Shown piece by piece: positions 52,401 through 59,075 of a DNA stretch of 64,000 nt. The stretch is from Parus major (Eukaryota; Chordata; Aves; Passeriformes; Paridae): NCBI RefSeq assembly GCF_001522545.3, contig NC_031769.1:19637875-19701874 (forward strand), written 5' to 3'. The notes under the pieces were generated by a model. That model was not told the DNA's origin. It did no database searches and saw only the letters and a list, made by a program, of their open reading frames with translations. The stretch's first letter is position 1. Each line of letters begins with the position of its first letter. The translations under genes and the position numbers were made by a program.

Positions 52401-55400
52401 ATATTCTGAAACATTAAACGGAAATACTGATGATGCTAGCATTTCAGTAAAACCTTTAAGCCAATCTTTTAATTTTATATCTCTCAAAAAACAAACTACA
52501 TCCTCCCATGAACTGTAGACTAATCTTGTTATACAGAACAGGGCTTTGCTTGGGTAGAAAATGTTAGACTGCTACTATCAGTCTATACTGATATATATAC
52601 TATCTATAAATATCAGTGAGTATTAGACTGTGAATAGCATCTGAATTTTCAGGTGAGTCTATACTGAAGAGAGTCATATTTAAAGCACACTGCTTTTTTC
52701 CTGAGTCTTAACTGCTCAGGGACACACCCAGAGAAACTTCAGCCTGACTGTAGGCTATTAGCAAACAGGATTTGTTCCTTCTTTAAGGGATGTTATTGCA
52801 TGAAAGAGATATTTTTTGAGTAAAATTGAGGTCACTGCCAGGTTTTTCCCTTCTGCATTATTAACAGCATCTCAATATTGATATATTTACATAGCAGTGT
52901 TGTGTTATAGGGTCTATGTCAGCATGTGGGACTTACTGGCAGCTGGACAGAACCCATACAAGTGGTCCTCATCGAAGTTGGGTGTTGTTGCACACCAGAA
53001 GAAGCCATCTGACCTGCCAGCAGCTGTGCACTCAGCATACCATCTTCCACTCAACAGGAACGGGAAGGCACATGGAGCTCCATTGGAATTTCCCAACAGT
53101 GTAAACAGATCTGAGGGGGCAAAAGAGAAGTTTTAATATAGCTCAGTGAATATATGTGCCTGTCCTCTCCATAAGACTAGGTGGAGAAAGCATTTTGAGT
53201 GTTACACCACTGTAATTGGGGGACTGCTGTCACCAGCAATGTCTTTCATGGAAGTTCTTGGTAGGTCTTTGCTTCTGGGGTTCTTTGGTTCTTCTACATC
53301 ATCAACTGTATCAGCTAGAAAATGAGATGTTTCATGCTGTAGACAGCTATGAAAGAGCTGCAGTGATTTTTATCTCATATATTTAAATGCAACTTTCTAA
53401 AAATCTTGTATCTTTTTATCTTTTTATCGTGTGGCTTAACTTCCATTTCATGTAGCTTAATGTTGTGGGATTTTTTGGCATCTGAAATCTCATAGAGGAA
53501 CTGAAGGTAATAATTATGCATGGAATTATTTACTTTTATTTAATATTGATGTATTAAATGCAGATTTTTTTTCCATTTCATCTAATAATACCAATGCAAT
53601 CTCAGTAGTTATAATACACAGCAAAATAAAGTGCTTTGATTGCAAAGTCACAGAATCCCAGAATGGCTCAGGTTGGAAGGGATCACAGTGGGTCATCTGA
53701 TCCAACTTCCCAGCTCAAGCAGGGCCATCCCAGAGCACATGGCACAGGATTGTGTTCAGTTACTGAATATTTCTGGTGAGGGAAACTCCACAACATCTCT
53801 GGACAGTCTGTTTCAGTGCTTGGTGAAAGTTCTTCCTCTTATTCAAACAGAACTTCCTGTGCTTCAGTTTCTACCCATTCTGTGCCATTGCTAGGCACCA
53901 CTGAGGAAAGTGATTAACACTAACAATTAAAAGTAACCTACATCCACATTTGCTTTACAAGTAAAGAACAAAAGATATGCACGTTTCACACGTACTGCAT
54001 GCTGTCTGAACCTAAGCAGCTGTTTTTCTCCAGGATGAAGGAGTACAGGTCTGAATACATGAACTAATCATTCTTTAGTCCACCATTGTCTCAGGGGAAC
54101 AGCTGGTACTAGGCTAAGTGGGGCAGAAATCAGAAGACCCTGCCTCTGATAGCAAACAAATAAATATAATAAACCACCAAAAATAACCTTTAAACTTTAC
54201 CTTCATGGCTTTGAGAGCACAAATCATCCATGGTTCCATAGATCTTCCATTTATCCATTGCCTCTGATCCTGTTTTCAGTGCAATGTTTTCTTTCTTTTT
54301 GCCAGCACTGAGAAATAAATCTTCCCCTTGGATTGCCAAGGCTGCATTTCTGCATTCCCATTTCTGCAATTCACTTTTCTTGTTGCATGGGTACAGAGAA
54401 ATTTTAGCCTGGTTTCTCTTGTAGGGCACTCCCAAGCATTGTGCAAATGCCACACTCATTAACTGATGATCAGAGACCCACCTGAATTTTTGTAAGTCAC
54501 TGTTTTTCTTGCAAGTGGCTGTTGTGACTGCCTCAGAACTTTGAGCAATTAAACAGAACTTAGTATCCTCATTGAATATTAAGAATATTTCCTTGTCTGT
54601 AAAATAAAACATTCAGAATAAGTGGTTAGGGTAAGCACATGGTAAGGGGAGCTTGTGAGGAGAAATATGTGCTGTTTATTCCATGCTGATCTGACTCATG
54701 TCAGGAGGCTGCAAATTTTTACAAGGACAAAATGGTATTGTCAAGACACATTTCATTCTGGGAAGGAAAAGTAAGTACAGCTCTGTAAATACATGGCAAC
54801 ATAACACAGAAGACATAAACTACATTAACACAGCTTCAAAAATGTGATCATAATAATGGAATTTTATCTTCTTCTGAAATACACATTTCATTCAACATTT
54901 CCAAAAGGGGCCTTTACTGAAAATATGGAAGTTTGCCATCACTTTCATGCATTATAGATTTAGCTCCTGTAATGTACATCTCCAGGGGGTCGCATTTGTG
55001 CTTAATACAGTTAGTGAGAGAGCCTTCTGTGACTCTTTTTCCTCTGGAATTTACATGTTCTGTTACAATTTGGGGATTTTTTTTGAGTTAAAAACCTTGT
55101 GATGGTGACTTATTACTTTGCCTTGATCCAATATACTTCCCTTAGCACATCTATCAGAAGAAGATATTTGCACAATAAAGCACAAACATTGCCACAAGAA
55201 CAAACACTGCAGAGCATATAGATACCATAGGTGTGGGCCTGCATGCCTGTGCATTGTGAGTGCCACACAAAACAGTTAACACTCCCAAAGGGTTATAGGC
55301 AGCCTGATGTAGTAATCCACTGAGACAGGTTAACCCTGCTGGGAAGGGCTGTCCAGAACTGCAGCTGTGCTGTAACACACACACATTTTTCCCAGTTCTT

Positions 55401-56371
55401 GGGCAAACAGCTCTGTGCTCTTAAAAATGTCAGGTAGCATGCAGCTCTCACCAGCTTTGGGTCGTGAGGGATTGCAATTTGGACTACAAGGAATATTCTA
55501 CGAACTATAGAGCGAGGTTTTGCCCTTCAGCTCTCTGTGCCTCAAAATCACACCTGGAAACAGAGATGTAGCATCACTGCCATATTCCTGAGAGAGTAAC
55601 TCACAAGAGGCAGTGAGATACCCCTCCACACATTAAAGTAAATGTTTAGGACAAGTATAGGATGTTAGGACAAGCCAGTGTTGAGTAGTGAACAGAGGAG
55701 AAAGTTTTCAGACCTTAAGTATCTCTCTCATCTTTACTCTTACTGCTGTAGTGGTTATTTCACAGCTGTTCTTGACTCTCATATATTTCTACTTTATTTT
55801 TTCACTGGCTTTTTCTCAGTCACATTGCTACATCTTACATCAATCCACAAATTCCATCTCATCCCACACAATCTCATGCTAAGGCTAGGAGATGCACAAG
55901 CAGCACCCTATTTAATTCCTTTATCCTTTCCATTTTTGTAAGTCAGTCACATATATACACAAAGACTATGGAGCACACTGTGAAATCCATCTACATTACA
56001 GTAGCAAACATAACCAATAAAGAAGTTGTACTCAAAAGTCAATCTTTGTTCACATATGTGACTCAGTCCTGACCTCTGATTCCCAGCTTTACCCTATTTT
56101 GCATATTCCCCTCTAAAAGTAAATCAACACCTCTGTATGTGTCTTGTGGAAACTTATGTGGACCACTCCCTTTAGGACAAATATGAAATGCAGAGTAGTA
56201 AAGCTATGTGAAAATCTTAAAGATTCTAAGACACCAGAAAGACAACAAAGATTCCCACTTTCACATCCACTTTTGCAGGGGATAGGAAAAAATGGACTCA
56301 CCGAGTGTCTGAAAAGCAGTATGAACAAATGAGAGGAAAACTAATACTGTAGAAAAGGTCAAGGTTTTCAT
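23407..56371 (-). CDS. Macrophage mannose receptor-like gene, complete, 30 coding exons
   Basis: Type I membrane C-type lectin receptor of the MRC1/CD206 family, which in mammals takes up mannosylated, fucosylated and sulfated glycans and collagens in macrophages and dendritic cells. I assembled 30 coding exons, all with GT-AG introns and matching phases: 4314 nt including TAG, 1437 residues (mammalian MRC1 is about 1456). Order: signal peptide (1-~19), ricin-type domain (~24-155), fibronectin II (~156-213), CTLD1 (~214-345), CTLD2 (~358-487), CTLD3 (~500-630), CTLD4 (~645-770), CTLD5 (~790-920), CTLD6 (~930-1076), CTLD7 (~1085-1210), CTLD8 (~1225-1358), membrane helix (~1380-1405), tail (1406-1437). 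CTLD5 keeps EPN (880-882) and WND (900-902). CTLD4 lacks both, and the tail lacks any tyrosine. No frameshift or stop, so a working gene. A tandem paralogue ends 2.46 kb upstream. Best guess: one of the avian MRC1L cluster members; which one is not decidable here. Confidence 0.95.
23993..24028 (-). CDS. MRC1L exon 29: 36-nt juxtamembrane mini-exon
   Basis: Encodes [12 protein letters not shown], a polar stalk between CTLD8 and the membrane (residues 1360-1371). Phase 1 to 1, so skipping it would keep the frame. Found from splice sites; the paralogue has a 30-nt counterpart. Confidence 0.82.
25101..25268 (-). CDS. MRC1L exon 28: end of CTLD8
   Basis: Residues 1304-1359: [48 protein letters not shown] replaces EPN. 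168 nt, identical in length to the paralogue's exon, but AT-rich and with no CpG. Confidence 0.95.
25431..25462. repeat. (TA)16 microsatellite in MRC1L intron 27
   Basis: Perfect TA dinucleotide array inside a 278-base intron, 84 bases from the exon 27 donor. Confidence 0.95.
25547..25663 (-). CDS. MRC1L exon 27: CTLD8, middle
   Basis: Residues 1265-1303: [19 protein letters not shown] and [13 protein letters not shown]. 117 nt, identical in length to the paralogue's exon. It is followed by an unusually short 278-base intron. Confidence 0.94.
27121..27273 (-). CDS. MRC1L exon 26: CTLD8, first part
   Basis: Residues 1214-1264: [46 protein letters not shown]. Phase 1 to 1, 153 nt; the paralogue upstream has the same exon at 147 nt. 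Confidence 0.95.
28621..28786 (-). CDS. MRC1L exon 25: end of CTLD7
   Basis: Residues 1159-1213: [39 protein letters not shown] replaces EPN, as in mammalian CTLD7. An earlier AG in the intron (CATATAG) is rejected because ACTTCCAG gives the phase and the family-like TNGKYQW junction. Confidence 0.92.
29914..30146 (-). CDS. MRC1L exon 24: CTLD7, first part
   Basis: Residues 1081-1158. [32 protein letters not shown] and [10 protein letters not shown] follow the family pattern. Donor GTAAGA directly after ATG. Confidence 0.93.
30804..30906 (-). CDS. MRC1L exon 23: end of CTLD6
   Basis: Residues 1047-1080: [37 protein letters not shown] approximates WND but without a partner EPN. Phase 0 to 1. 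Confidence 0.94.
32408..32604 (-). CDS. MRC1L exon 22: CTLD6, WIGLND segment
   Basis: Residues 981-1046. Starts AFLTYHLKD, as in mammals, which fixes the acceptor at TCCTAG instead of later AGs. Then [20 protein letters not shown] and a long loop, [15 protein letters not shown], that shows no EPN. Confidence 0.92.
33390..33495 (-). CDS. MRC1L exon 21: CTLD6, first part
   Basis: Residues 946-980: [19 protein letters not shown] and [15 protein letters not shown]. Phase 0 to 1. Confidence 0.94.
34611..34753 (-). CDS. MRC1L exon 20: end of CTLD5, linker
   Basis: Residues 898-945. [18 protein letters not shown] supplies the second calcium motif WND (900-902) that pairs with EPN. A Ser/Pro-rich linker then leads to [11 protein letters not shown], the start of CTLD6. 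Confidence 0.94.
35481..35581 (-). CDS. MRC1L exon 19: CTLD5 EPN sugar-binding loop
   Basis: Residues 864-897: [19 protein letters not shown] then [10 protein letters not shown]. The intact EPN at 880-882 is the mannose-type calcium/sugar motif and is the only complete EPN I see among the eight CTLDs of this protein. Confidence 0.94.
35970..36037 (-). CDS. MRC1L exon 18: CTLD5 short exon
   Basis: Residues 842-864, [20 protein letters not shown]. 68 nt, found by homology and splice phase (0 to 2). Confidence 0.9.
37105..37268 (-). CDS. MRC1L exon 17: CTLD5, first part
   Basis: Residues 787-841: [38 protein letters not shown] and KFLWKY, closely family-like. Phase 1 to 0. Confidence 0.94.
37375..37413 (-). 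CDS. MRC1L exon 16: 39-nt linker mini-exon
   Basis: Encodes residues 774-786, [16 protein letters not shown] Pro-rich linker between CTLD4 and CTLD5, comparable to the KPEP linker of mammalian MRC1. It keeps phase 1 to 1 and has a good acceptor (TTCATTACAG) and donor (GTAAGC). Confidence 0.88.
38061..38164 (+). mobile_element. CR1 LINE 3' fragment
   Basis: Plus-oriented text with GGGCTTTGAGCAACCTGGTC, a degenerate 'ggttggaactaaaac' block and the terminal AACCATTCTGTGATTCTATG. Lies antisense in MRC1L intron 15. Confidence 0.9.
39555..39690 (-). CDS. MRC1L exon 15: CTLD4 with degenerate sugar-binding loop
   Basis: Residues 729-773. The ENW...EPN loop of mammalian CTLD4 is replaced by [18 protein letters not shown], shorter and without EPN. 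WND is replaced by WIK (756-758). The structural cysteines (745, 761) and NWICEIKKG remain. The canonical calcium/mannose site is therefore missing although the fold appears intact. Confidence 0.92.
40270..40357 (-). CDS. MRC1L exon 14: CTLD4, WIGLH segment
   Basis: Residues 699-728, including [20 protein letters not shown]. The exon ends right after WSDGSP, the same intron position as in mammalian MRC1, just before the sugar-binding loop. Confidence 0.92.
40969..41096 (-). CDS. MRC1L exon 13: CTLD4, first part
   Basis: Residues 657-699: [20 protein letters not shown] and the [11 protein letters not shown] helix, all strongly family-like. Confidence 0.94.
41380..41579 (-). CDS. MRC1L exon 12: end of CTLD3, start of CTLD4
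   Basis: Residues 590-656. [19 protein letters not shown] and KFLCKK close CTLD3; [16 protein letters not shown] opens CTLD4. Donor GTAAGT, phase 0. Confidence 0.93.
41900..42450 (-). mobile_element. CR1 LINE fragment with ORF2 C-terminus
   Basis: Starts with the reverse-complement CATAGAA tail. Behind it an uninterrupted minus-strand frame encodes the end of the CR1 ORF2 protein, with [37 protein letters not shown] and [12 protein letters not shown]. The element is heavily 5' truncated and sits in MRC1L intron 11, in the same orientation as the gene. Confidence 0.92.
42625..42817 (-). mobile_element. Possible LTR remnant
   Basis: Directly beside a CR1 copy. On the minus strand it has AATAAAGACC (LTR-type polyadenylation signal) and AT-rich blocks with AGCCAATTAGCATAATTGAT (plus strand) reminiscent of avian endogenous-retrovirus LTRs. 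No internal viral genes are present. The family is not identified. Confidence 0.35.
42818..44300 (-). mobile_element. CR1 LINE, about 1.5 kb, with decayed reverse-transcriptase end
   Basis: The largest CR1 copy in the window. The minus strand shows [82 protein letters not shown], all in the expected order of CR1 ORF2 but in different frames. The catalytic FADD box reads FADN. It is therefore frameshifted and inactive. Its 3' end carries ATCACAGAATCAC-type tail. It lies in sense orientation in MRC1L intron 11. Confidence 0.95.
44569..44717 (-). CDS. MRC1L exon 11: CTLD3, WIGLSD segment
   Basis: Residues 540-589 with [31 protein letters not shown] and [11 protein letters not shown]. Followed by the TE-rich intron 11 of about 3 kb. 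Confidence 0.94.
45150..45265 (-). CDS. MRC1L exon 10: CTLD3, first part
   Basis: Residues 502-540: [20 protein letters not shown], then [18 protein letters not shown]. Donor GTATGA, phase 2. Confidence 0.93.
46372..46482 (-). CDS. MRC1L exon 9: end of CTLD2 and linker
   Basis: Residues 465-501. [20 protein letters not shown] closes the domain; the linker leads to the CLK start of CTLD3. Phase 0 to 0. Confidence 0.94.
46897..47054 (-). CDS. MRC1L exon 8: CTLD2, WIGLND segment
   Basis: Residues 412-464 with [20 protein letters not shown] and [10 protein letters not shown]. The EPN position reads EPT, similar to the degenerate CTLD2 of mammals. The phase changes from 1 to 0 here. Confidence 0.94.
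47381..47423. repeat. AAAATG-type simple repeat
   Basis: Imperfect repeats of AAAATGAAA/AATTAAAATG in an MRC1L intron. Confidence 0.6.
47601..47774 (-). CDS. MRC1L exon 7: CTLD2, first part
   Basis: Residues 354-411. Shows [37 protein letters not shown] and the [10 protein letters not shown] helix. Donor GTGAGT. Confidence 0.94.
48686..48832 (-). CDS. MRC1L exon 6: end of CTLD1
   Basis: Residues 305-353. Contains [19 protein letters not shown] and LGYICKK, the closing cysteine pair of the fold, then a linker ending LILPSG. Acceptor TCATGAAG lacks a strong pyrimidine tract, but phase and homology fix it. Confidence 0.9.
49977..50090 (-). CDS. MRC1L exon 5: CTLD1, WIGLN segment
   Basis: Residues 267-304 with [11 protein letters not shown] and [18 protein letters not shown]. 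It was too short to appear as an open frame with its own ATG; found from the WIGL motif and flanking splice sites. CTLD1 has no EPN, as in mammals. Confidence 0.93.
50876..51034 (-). CDS. MRC1L exon 4: CTLD1, first part
   Basis: Residues 214-266, including [19 protein letters not shown] and the [12 protein letters not shown] helix of the lectin fold. Acceptor ACACAG, donor GTAAAC. Confidence 0.93.
51452..51775 (+). mobile_element. CR1 LINE fragment (ORF2 part)
   Basis: Plus-oriented CR1 text: GAAGAGCAGCTGGGAAACTG, GCCCAGGTGGCCAAGAAGGC, GTGGCCAGCAGGAACAGGGC, TTGAGGTGCTGGAGCACATC. Lacks the 3' tail and contains small deletions. Antisense within MRC1L intron 3. Confidence 0.9.
52937..53110 (-). 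CDS. MRC1L exon 3: fibronectin type II domain
   Basis: Residues 156-213. Shows [32 protein letters not shown] and YGFC with the four disulfide cysteines in order. This domain binds collagen/gelatin in the family. Donor GTAAGT. Confidence 0.95.
53647..53890 (-). mobile_element. CR1 LINE 3' fragment
   Basis: Begins with the inverted tail TCACAGAATCCCAGAATGG, then GGTTGGAAGGGATC and text of the CR1 3' UTR through 'ctgtttcagtgcttggtgaa'. Same strand as MRC1L, within intron 2. Confidence 0.88.
54201..54596 (-). CDS. MRC1L exon 2: ricin-type cysteine-rich domain
   Basis: Encodes residues 24-155 in one exon, as in mammalian MRC1. Beta-trefoil landmarks [16 protein letters not shown] and [12 protein letters not shown] are conserved. 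In mouse MRC1 this domain binds sulfated GalNAc; the tryptophan of QKWEC belongs to the conserved core. Phase 1 on both sides. Confidence 0.95.
56302..56371 (-). CDS. MRC1L exon 1: start codon and signal peptide
   Basis: Begins [15 protein letters not shown] and continues hydrophobic, a typical cleavable signal peptide (residues 1-23). The ATG has A at -3 and no in-frame alternative downstream in the exon. The donor is GTGAGT after one base of codon 24. Confidence 0.92.
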
Positions 56372-56620
56372 TCTGTCTTCTTATTCACAAAGAGATGAGT
56401 TGAAATTAATTGCTGCAGCAGAGGTCCTTAAAGAATCAGTTGGCACTGGCTCCTTCTCAGTTTTGGAGATTTTTAGTTGAAAGAGAAAACTCTGGGCTCT
56501 AAATAAGGAAATATCCTGTCACATGTGGTATTTTGAAATCTATAATTACAGAATTCAAACTTTGCATCTGGAAGTGAAGTTTCCATCCATTCAAATGCAA
56601 GTGGCAAATTTAGAGCAGTT
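56372..56620 (-). promoter_or_regulatory. Putative MRC1L proximal promoter and 5' UTR
   Basis: Immediately upstream of the start codon. No TATA box at standard spacing and no CpG island. A CArG-like CCTTATTTAG and purine-rich AGAAGGAG-type elements are present, the latter loosely compatible with ETS/PU.1 binding expected of a macrophage gene. The start site is not determinable. Confidence 0.3.
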
Positions 56621-58670
56621 CAAGATCATTCCACTGAATGATTTTTAAATTTCTTGTTTCTGTGCTGGAATTGTAACATTCTGACCCTCAAAGACAAAGA
56701 ATCAGGGAGTGCACTTTAAATGGATGTATCTTAAATGTCATACATATATGAGAAACTCAGAGAAAAATATATGCAAATTTCTTAACCAGATAGGTCTTCA
56801 CTGCTGCAAAAAATATATTGATTTCATTTACTGCAGTGAGAAATTTTGACTATTTCAGTAGGAAAAATTAACCCACACATGACAATTTAATTTTGCTTGG
56901 TGACTTGACAAACTGGGTACTATGCATACACCTACCTTTTATCCATCTGGTGTATCAGCTAGAAGAACTCGCGTGCTATTATTTCATGTGAATTTATCTT
57001 AGATGAACCAATACAAATTAGCCAAATCTTTACAAATCTTTCTGTGATTTTGGCAAAAAAATCTGCCTCTCAAAATATTTCATGCATCAAGTACAAATGA
57101 ACTTTAGTACTTTAGTCTTTCTTTATACCAAGCATAAATGAGACAAGGATAGAGGAATAGTTTCAAATTTTACAAGTGAGCTTCAGTCATTTATTAAGTT
57201 GACATGAACTACAGCTATGATGCTGTAGTTATCCCTTAGTTATTTTAAAAAAAAAGGGAGGAAAGAAATTCAGTTGAAATTGCCCTACAAATTTGCTCTC
57301 ATTTTTCTTGGCTTTGTTATGAAGGCAAGTCTCACAGTATTTTCTGCAAGAGCAAAGCATCACTTAATAAAATAGAAGAAACTCATTCACAAAACACAGA
57401 GCCTCTGTAGTTTTGTTATCAATATAAAAAATAAAATAAAATAATGATATTATTTTGGATTTTTAATCACTTTATTCTTGTAATTTACTTTGCCTTTATC
57501 ACTGGCCATCAAACAGCACAGAATCCAGTTCTGTATTTACAAAAACAACAACAAAAAGTTTTGTAACTTACATGAAGAGGAAAAAATAAGCTGAAAGATC
57601 AAGAGGAATGCCATTAATAGTAGTTTGAGTAAAAAATGGCTTTTATTCCTTATCCTTTGCAATATGTTTTGTTTAATTGCCATATTTACAAATTGTCAAT
57701 CCAATGTCATGTAGCATCTCCTGTGCAGTTCTTCTTCAGTTTCTAAAGGTTTGTTATTCACAGAGATCCTTGAGATCTTTTTTCCTTCAGAATGTTATAG
57801 ACAACAGAGAATTCCTAGAAAATGTAAACATCTCAGAAAATCCTCTAAAATATTTCACTAGCAAGGCACTGTTTTCTTCTCCACTCTTTTACTGGCCTGA
57901 ATCATGAGCACAGTGCCCAGTTTTCAGTCCATTTATCAGAGACGTGGAGGATAGTAAGCAAAACTGTCCTAAAATGAGTGATCAAGTGGAATAAAATCAG
58001 GAATGCAGTCTTCCAAAATTTATTTGCCAACTACTTTATTCTATAGTTTATTTACGGCTTTTTTAATCATATGCCTTATTCATGTTTCTGTGTCTCCTCC
58101 TGCTAGCCAATTTTTTAAGGAAGCAGTTTCATTAAATCAACAACCTATATATCATTTCCGCATGCTAATTAAACACTGAAATGTTATTGTGTAATGTATA
58201 AATTGTTGACTTATATAGTTGCATGTTCATAATTGATAAAAAAAACATTCAAAGTCATAGAATAAAAATGTATGCAGATTTATTTGTTTTGCAAAGTCCA
58301 AGTTGAAGCCATGAATGAAGGACAAGTATTTGCATTTCACTTATAATACTATCACAAGGAAGATACTGCATAAAGGGTATAAGGCAAGGGCAGCAATGGG
58401 GACAAACAATTCATGTAAATCTGCTTATTCCAAACATAACTTAAGTATCAGTGTGCATGCTTCTGAAGTGTATGGTGAGATACTCTCAAAGTGCAGGCAT
58501 TAGGGCTGAGTGCTCATTGTTAGTCTTGACTCTGCATGTAATGCTGTCACAAATTCCTAAATAGGTAACCCATATCTTTTAAATCTAAATTCCCACTAAT
58601 TCTGTTATTTTCTATGCTTGCTTAATTAGTTGTATTAATTTCGTACAGTACTAATAAATACCTGAGAGTG
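56621..58670. other. Intergenic region between tandem receptor genes
   Basis: AT-rich, no repeat family or gene recognised. With the flanking UTR/promoter sequence, the two receptor genes are separated by only about 2.46 kb from stop codon to start codon. Confidence 0.6.
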
Positions 58671-58676
58671 TTTATT
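58671..58676 (-). other. Candidate polyadenylation signal of upstream paralogue
   Basis: AATAAA on the minus strand 155 bases past the stop codon. It gives a short 3' UTR; no other canonical hexamer lies closer. Confidence 0.4.
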
Positions 58677-58830
58677 GAGGAGCATACAGCAATAGTTCCT
58701 AATCTTTACCAAAGGAGTAACTGCCAATTTTACTTCAGAAGTTACATGCACTTAAGAGAGACTAAGGTTTCCTTTAGTTCAGCTATATTTTTTTTTCAGC
58801 TTAACCATTTAATTGGGCTGTGATATCCCA

Positions 58831-59075
58831 TCAGACAATACTGTGTTCATTTTCTCCTTTGTTGTTACTAGCATCAATTCCACTGTCCCCTGCAGTCAGG
58901 GCACGGCTGTATTCCAGCTGCCTGCTTCTCTGCCTCACCTCTCTTCCAGTTCCACCTCCAGTTTTGATCTTGAACAAGAAATAAATCATGAAGCCCACCC
59001 CCAATAAAATTATGAGGACCAGAGTAAGTAGTATCCACATATTCAGGTGACCACTGGCTTTGTCCTTTTCGGCAT
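58831..59075 (-). CDS. Paralogue last exon: transmembrane helix and tail
   Basis: Short stalk DAEKDKASGHLN, helix MWILLTLVLIILLGVGFMIY, then a 46-residue tail with QLEYSRAL and terminal ENEHSIV. The single tail tyrosine is not in a YxxΦ context (Ala at +3) nor in the FENTLY context of mammalian MRC1. Confidence 0.94.

Larger units (their letters stand above)
23607..56301 (-). other. Introns of MRC1L: content summary
   Basis: The 29 introns are mostly AT-rich without recognisable content. Exceptions: CR1 tail in intron 15; three retroelement segments in intron 11; CR1 in introns 3 and 2; a (TA)16 array in intron 27; short AAAAC-type (30690-30732) and AAAATG-type (47381-47423) repeats in introns 23 and 7-side sequence. 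I saw no extra CTLD-like exon, no RNA gene and no open frame with convincing protein similarity in the others, including the long ones at 25.7-27.1, 27.3-28.6, 30.9-32.4, 48.8-50.0 and 54.6-56.3 kb. Confidence 0.6.
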
